From: Methanoculleus sp. UBA208
GTDB lineage: Archaea; Halobacteriota; Methanomicrobia; Methanomicrobiales; Methanoculleaceae
Assembly: GCF_002498065.1 (NCBI RefSeq)
Contig: NZ_DAFZ01000109.1
Span: forward strand, 1-64,000
Direction of reading: 5' to 3'
Length of the DNA: 64,000 nucleotides
How positions within the stretch are numbered: the stretch's first letter is position 1; each line of letters opens with the position of its first letter. The notes beneath the pieces were generated by a model. The model was not told the DNA's origin and did not search any database. It saw only the letters and a program-made list of their open reading frames with translations. Shown in pieces: positions 60,444 to 64,000 of this stretch. Both the position numbers and the translations under genes were made by a program.

Positions 60444-62639
60444 TCAGACCTCGTATGCCATGTATATCAAGTTTGCACAGACCACCCGGAGCATGAGTTT
60501 TGCGGGCGAGGGAGGGATATGCCCGGAGAACTGCGTCCAGGCTTCCTCGATCATCCCCACCGCCTCCTCCGTACACCTCTCCACCGCTCCGGACTTCCTG
60601 ACCAGCGCTATCCCCTCGGCCAGAACCGCTTCGTCCTCCCGCAACGCAGGGGTGCAGAGGATCTCCTTGAGCCTCTCCGACTCCGTGCTGTCGAGCATCC
60701 CGATCGCCCGGATGATCGCGTACGTCGGTTTCCCCGCCTTCAGGTCCTCGCCCTGCACCTTCCGCCACTCCGGCGAGTCGCTGAAGTTCAGCACGTCGTC
60801 GATGATCTGAAAGACGATGCCCATCGCCCTGCCAAACGAGAGACAGGCCTCCTTCTTCTCGTCGGCAAGGTCCAGGAATATCGCCGAGAGGGCGGCGACC
60901 CCTTCGGTGGCCGAAGCGGTCTTGTAGGAGTACATCTGCAGCAGCTGCGCATCGAGGCTGTTTTCCAGCCACCGGTCGAGGTTCTCCCGCGATATGTTCC
61001 CCGACCAGTAGATGTCCTGGGCCTGGCCGAGATGGGCTTTGAGCGACGTCTCGGTCATCAGCGTCAGGATCCTGTAGCGCTGCTCTGCCGTCAGCCCCCC
61101 GGACCGGGCCACGACGCTCTGCGGGAAGAAGTACAGGGTGCTTGCCGCATTGATGGCCACATCAGTGCCGTAGCGGATGTGAACGGACTCCTCTCCCCGG
61201 CGGAGAAGCGACTGGTCCTCGATGTCGTCGATGATGAGCGCAGAGGTGTGCAGGAGCTCGGTGAGGATGAAGAGCCGTTCGATCTCCTCGTTCATCGCGA
61301 CCCCCATCGACCCGGCGATCAGGAACCCGAATATCGGTCTCCAGTGTTTTCCGTTCCGCGACAGGAGGTCCCATACCGGCTTTGCAATCGTCTCGGTCAT
61401 CGGCGTGCAGTCCAGTATCGGCTGGTGCCTGCCGAATATGGCGTCGCACCACTCGCAATCGATGGTTTTTGGCAACATCCCGGCCAGTCCGGCGTCGATC
61501 TTCTCGTGGAACCGGGCGAGGAAGTCGGAGAGGTTCCGTATGTAGCCGCACCCGTAGACCTCGAGCTGCCCCCGTCCCGAGACCCCGGCACCGCCGATCT
61601 CGCCGGAGACCGTTCCCGACCCTTCCCAGATGCCGCCCGATATCCCGATCAGTTCGATCTCCTGCGCATCGGTATCGGGCGAAAAGACCAGCCGGCACCC
61701 GATCCCGGGAACGGTGAACGCCCACTCGACAGGGTAGCGGATGTGGGTCGTTTTACTCTCCCAGAACCGCAGGGGTTCGAGCCCGAACTCCGGGAAGTAC
61801 CTCGCATCATCTCCCTCAAAGAGGACACAGAACTTCGCTTCGGTCTCGCCCGACTCGATGTTCTTGCGGTGCATGAAGAGCAGGCTCCGGCCGTCGTCGA
61901 GGCTGATGCCGCACCATTCCCAGCCGAGGGGGTCGGACCGCCCGTCCCGGTTCTTCTTCGCGAACCACGCATCCCCGCCTGCCTGGCAGTCGAACCACGC
62001 CTCTCCCCCGATCTCCTCGTCCCCGTACCGGCCTTTCAGCGAGAGCCGGGGGCAGGTCACGTAGTCCATGCCGAGCCCTTCTCCGCCGGGGAGCAGGGCG
62101 GGGATGTCGACGAACGGGACCTGTGGTTCGAGGAGGAGGGAGACGGGCTGCCCGCTTTCCGGGTCCGCGAACGATACCGATATCGATGACGGTGCAAACG
62201 AGAGAGCCGCGGTCTCCCAGGCCACCCCGTCCGGGGCGACCCGCATCGGCCCTTCCGGTGAGAAAAACGGCCGGTACAGCCCATACTCGGCGATCTCTTT
62301 CTGTATCGTCTCGGCTATGCACCTGTTGATCCCGAACTCCTCCGGGATGTCCCCGAGCCTCTCCAGGTACCAGGCACGCGATGTCTCGTCGAGGAGAATC
62401 TCTTTGCCGTGTTCTCCCGTTCCCGGATCGACGACGGAGCAGAGATACATCGAGCCCGGCGTGCCGTCGTCCGGCAGGTTCAGCGAGAAGAAGCAGACGA
62501 CGAAATTCCTCCTCCGGCAGGCCGCCCCTTCGAAGAACCCCCGGATGTACCACCACTTTACGAACGGACTTTCATCGCCGGGGCGGTTGAATACGGATGG
62601 GTGAAGAGGGAAAATCTGATCGCTGTTTTGTCCGGTGAT
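60444..62639 (-). CDS. AttH/CrtC-like lipocalin fused to prenyl diphosphate synthase
   Basis: The N-terminal 330 residues look like the AttH/CrtC lipocalin family: PFVKWWYIRGFFEG, GGEAWFDCQAGG and GWEWCGISLDDGRSLLFMHR. The C-terminal 360 are a trans-prenyl diphosphate synthase: ALIIDDIEDQSLLRRGEESV (first DDxxD), HLGQAQDIYWSG, FQIIDDVLNF (second Asp motif, last Asp is Asn) and GKPTYAI. The first ATG (62450) would cut away the WWY strand. Upstream the frame is open to an ATC at 62639, preceded by GGAGGGG six bases away and a TATA box at 62678, so I place the start there, giving 731 residues. Product length and lipocalin role unknown. Confidence 0.72.
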   Translation of the reverse strand: MTGQNSDQIFPLHPSVFNRPGDESPFVKWWYIRGFFEGAACRRRNFVVCFFSLNLPDDGTPGSMYLCSVVDPGTGEHGKEILLDETSRAWYLERLGDIPEEFGINRCIAETIQKEIAEYGLYRPFFSPEGPMRVAPDGVAWETAALSFAPSSISVSFADPESGQPVSLLLEPQVPFVDIPALLPGGEGLGMDYVTCPRLSLKGRYGDEEIGGEAWFDCQAGGDAWFAKKNRDGRSDPLGWEWCGISLDDGRSLLFMHRKNIESGETEAKFCVLFEGDDARYFPEFGLEPLRFWESKTTHIRYPVEWAFTVPGIGCRLVFSPDTDAQEIELIGISGGIWEGSGTVSGEIGGAGVSGRGQLEVYGCGYIRNLSDFLARFHEKIDAGLAGMLPKTIDCEWCDAIFGRHQPILDCTPMTETIAKPVWDLLSRNGKHWRPIFGFLIAGSMGVAMNEEIERLFILTELLHTSALIIDDIEDQSLLRRGEESVHIRYGTDVAINAASTLYFFPQSVVARSGGLTAEQRYRILTLMTETSLKAHLGQAQDIYWSGNISRENLDRWLENSLDAQLLQMYSYKTASATEGVAALSAIFLDLADEKKEACLSFGRAMGIVFQIIDDVLNFSDSPEWRKVQGEDLKAGKPTYAIIRAIGMLDSTESERLKEILCTPALREDEAVLAEGIALVRKSGAVERCTEEAVGMIEEAWTQFSGHIPPSPAKLMLRVVCANLIYMAYEV

Positions 62640-62677
62640 CGCTTTCCCCTCCGCTGGTTATGACTCAGATTCTTACG

Positions 62678-62687
62678 CTATATAATG
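62678..62687 (-). promoter_or_regulatory. TATA box and Shine-Dalgarno of the lipocalin-prenyl synthase gene
   Basis: CTATATAATG (plus strand) is a TATA box for the minus strand. Transcription should begin near 62657, leaving a leader of about 18 bases with GGAGGGG at 62646-62652. That places translation initiation near 62639, where the only in-frame candidate is ATC. Confidence 0.55.
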
Positions 62688-62732
62688 ATTGGGAAATTCC
62701 GGAAGGGGATCGGATCCGGAAAATAAATGAAA

Positions 62733-64000
62733 TCAGGATTTCTTTAACCCATCCACCCTCACCGTCCCGAGGCTGCCGTCCACCTCCACCACCTGCCCGT
62801 CCGAGAGCATCGCGGTTGCGTTCTCGATGCCGACAACGCAGGGTTTTCCGTACTCGCGGGCGATGATCGAACCGTGCTGCAGGAGCCCGCCCACCTCGAG
62901 GACGATGCCGCCCGCGGTGATGAACAGCGGCGTCCACCCGGGGTCCGCCGCCCCGATCACGAGGATCTCCCCCGGACGGACCTCTTTTTCGCCGGGGTAG
63001 CGGAGCACTTTCACCGGGCCGCAGGCCATCCCCCCCGAGACGCCGTAGCCCCGGAGTTCACCGGGCCCCGGTTCCCTGGCCGGCGGCCTCCGGATACGTC
63101 CCCGGGAATCGATGAGCGCGGGGAAACGACGGCACCTCTCGACCCGCACGTAGTCCGCCCGGTTCTTCTCCACCACCGCTCGCAGGTCCGCACCGGGGTT
63201 CTCAAGGGCGTCGCGGACGTCCTCGACGGCGAGGAGAAAGACGTCTTCTGCGGCGCCGATCCGGCCCGCGGATGCCAGGCGCCGGCCGTTCTCGAGCGCT
63301 CTCTTCCGGACGCGCCCCGTCACCGTGACCAGGTAGTGCTTGTGGTCTTCGCGCAACCCCCCGAAGTTCTCGAGCACCCCGGAGAGGTGCCTGAAGTACC
63401 GGGCTTTCAGGCGGCCCTGCTTCCGGAAGTAGCCGTAAAGCTCCGCATACGCCCGCTCCCGGTCCCGTTGCATCTCGAGGAACCGCTCGCCCGGGCTCAT
63501 CGCCCCGCCGCTGGCAGGGTGGAGGTTTTTGATCTGGGCCAGGAGAAGCAGGCGGTCGCCCGCATACCCCTTCGCGGCAGGGTCGATCTCGCGCGGGCCC
63601 CGGCACCCGTAGGCCTTCATGAACTCCCCCCACGCTTCCATGAACGGTCCGGGCATCTCTCTGCGCTCTATGCGTTCTTCGAGGGCAGGCAGATCCAGGA
63701 AGAGCGCCGGGTCGACCTGCTCTGCAAGGCGGTGCATGGAGCGGCCCATCCGCGTCGTGACGTTTTCCGGGTGCGCCCGGTCCAGCCGTTCCGCCAGCAT
63801 CCGGATCTCCCGTGGTTCGTCTGCAACCATCCGCCGCAGGAGCAGGCGGGCGGCCTCTGAGCAGATCAGCGTGGCTCCCGTAGACTCTTTGACGAGCCGG
63901 ACGACCAGCCGGCCCGATTTCTCGCAGAACCCCTGCAGGTCCGGGGTTGTTGCGTCGAGTTCCTCAATGGCGGCTTCAAACGCCGTAACCCTCTCTGCAT
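62733..64000 (-). CDS. PEP-synthase-like phosphohistidine-domain protein, 5' end outside window
   Basis: At least 421 codons open to the window edge. The C-terminal part is a PEP-utilising swivelling domain: GYGVSGGMACGPVKVLRYPG, then WTPLFITAGGIVLEVGGLLQ and HGSIIAREYGKPCVVGIENA. The His in LQHGSII corresponds to the phosphorylated His of PEP synthase/PPDK, although the usual SHAAI is LQHGSI here. The central part is helical (RFLEMQRDRERAYAELYGYF). This resembles PEP/pyruvate-binding proteins of the rifampin phosphotransferase type (ATP-grasp, linker, His domain) rather than true PEP synthase; the ATP-grasp domain would lie beyond the window. Confidence 0.75.
   Translation of the reverse strand, partial: AERVTAFEAAIEELDATTPDLQGFCEKSGRLVVRLVKESTGATLICSEAARLLLRRMVADEPREIRMLAERLDRAHPENVTTRMGRSMHRLAEQVDPALFLDLPALEERIERREMPGPFMEAWGEFMKAYGCRGPREIDPAAKGYAGDRLLLLAQIKNLHPASGGAMSPGERFLEMQRDRERAYAELYGYFRKQGRLKARYFRHLSGVLENFGGLREDHKHYLVTVTGRVRKRALENGRRLASAGRIGAAEDVFLLAVEDVRDALENPGADLRAVVEKNRADYVRVERCRRFPALIDSRGRIRRPPAREPGPGELRGYGVSGGMACGPVKVLRYPGEKEVRPGEILVIGAADPGWTPLFITAGGIVLEVGGLLQHGSIIAREYGKPCVVGIENATAMLSDGQVVEVDGSLGTVRVDGLKKS

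Overview
The window is high-GC archaeal DNA from a methanogen. The evidence is methanogenesis marker protein 8, transcription factor E alpha, tRNA (C56) 2'-O-methyltransferase Trm56, an archaeal-type alanyl-tRNA synthetase, a three-gene COG1900/NIL-ferredoxin/COG2122 homocysteine operon, and many leaderless genes whose TATA boxes lie about 25 bp before the start codon. Gene content and the number of PAS sensor proteins suggest Methanomicrobiales, probably Methanoculleus; that placement is inference.

Layout. 1-5.7 kb: a DUF1624 membrane protein, a zinc ribbon and marker 8, converging on a CARF - PIN nuclease - HAD operon; then a DUF6573-HTH fusion and a decayed VUT-family transporter. 5.8-13.5 kb: a 1432-residue HEAT-repeat protein, a STAS fusion protein, a frameshifted lipoprotein hydrolase and a YkgJ-type cysteine cluster protein. 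14-22.5 kb: three large PAS sensor loci, one lacking an ATPase domain and one split by an in-frame amber codon. 22.7-27 kb: tRNA-Leu and housekeeping genes (ACT regulator, TFE, HD, ATP-grasp, Trm56). 27-27.8 kb and 45.5-45.9 kb: arrays of short hairpin repeats. 27.8-45.4 kb: homocysteine operon, PEGA protein, Nif3, alaS, PQQ-type dehydrogenase, Lhr helicase with a phosphoesterase, hexuloisomerase, aminotransferase and M42 peptidase. 46-52.8 kb: a patchy accessory stretch with DUF421, ferredoxin, a broken C39 peptidase, HD, Fic, a more AT-rich HTH/helical pair and orphan genes. 53-60 kb: an AddAB-like nuclease-helicase and an MNT/HEPN pair. 60-64 kb: a small acidic protein, a lipocalin-prenyl synthase fusion and a partial PEP-synthase-like gene.

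The most unusual items are: (i) the CARF-PIN-HAD operon with no CRISPR array in view; (ii) a family of short repeats, hairpin - TCGAACTCC - hairpin - GTCGTTT, one copy of which is inserted as a 46-bp addition with a 7-bp duplication in the active-site region of a peptidase gene, so the family is or was mobile; (iii) an AttH/CrtC-like lipocalin fused to a prenyl diphosphate synthase; (iv) two genes whose conserved N-termini are only reached from an AUC codon placed a few bases after a strong Shine-Dalgarno.

Four genes are each exactly one base out of frame (11624-12996, 47164-47891, 56029-59267, 59606-59943), the first three at homopolymer runs. Assembly error must be excluded before these are called pseudogenes.
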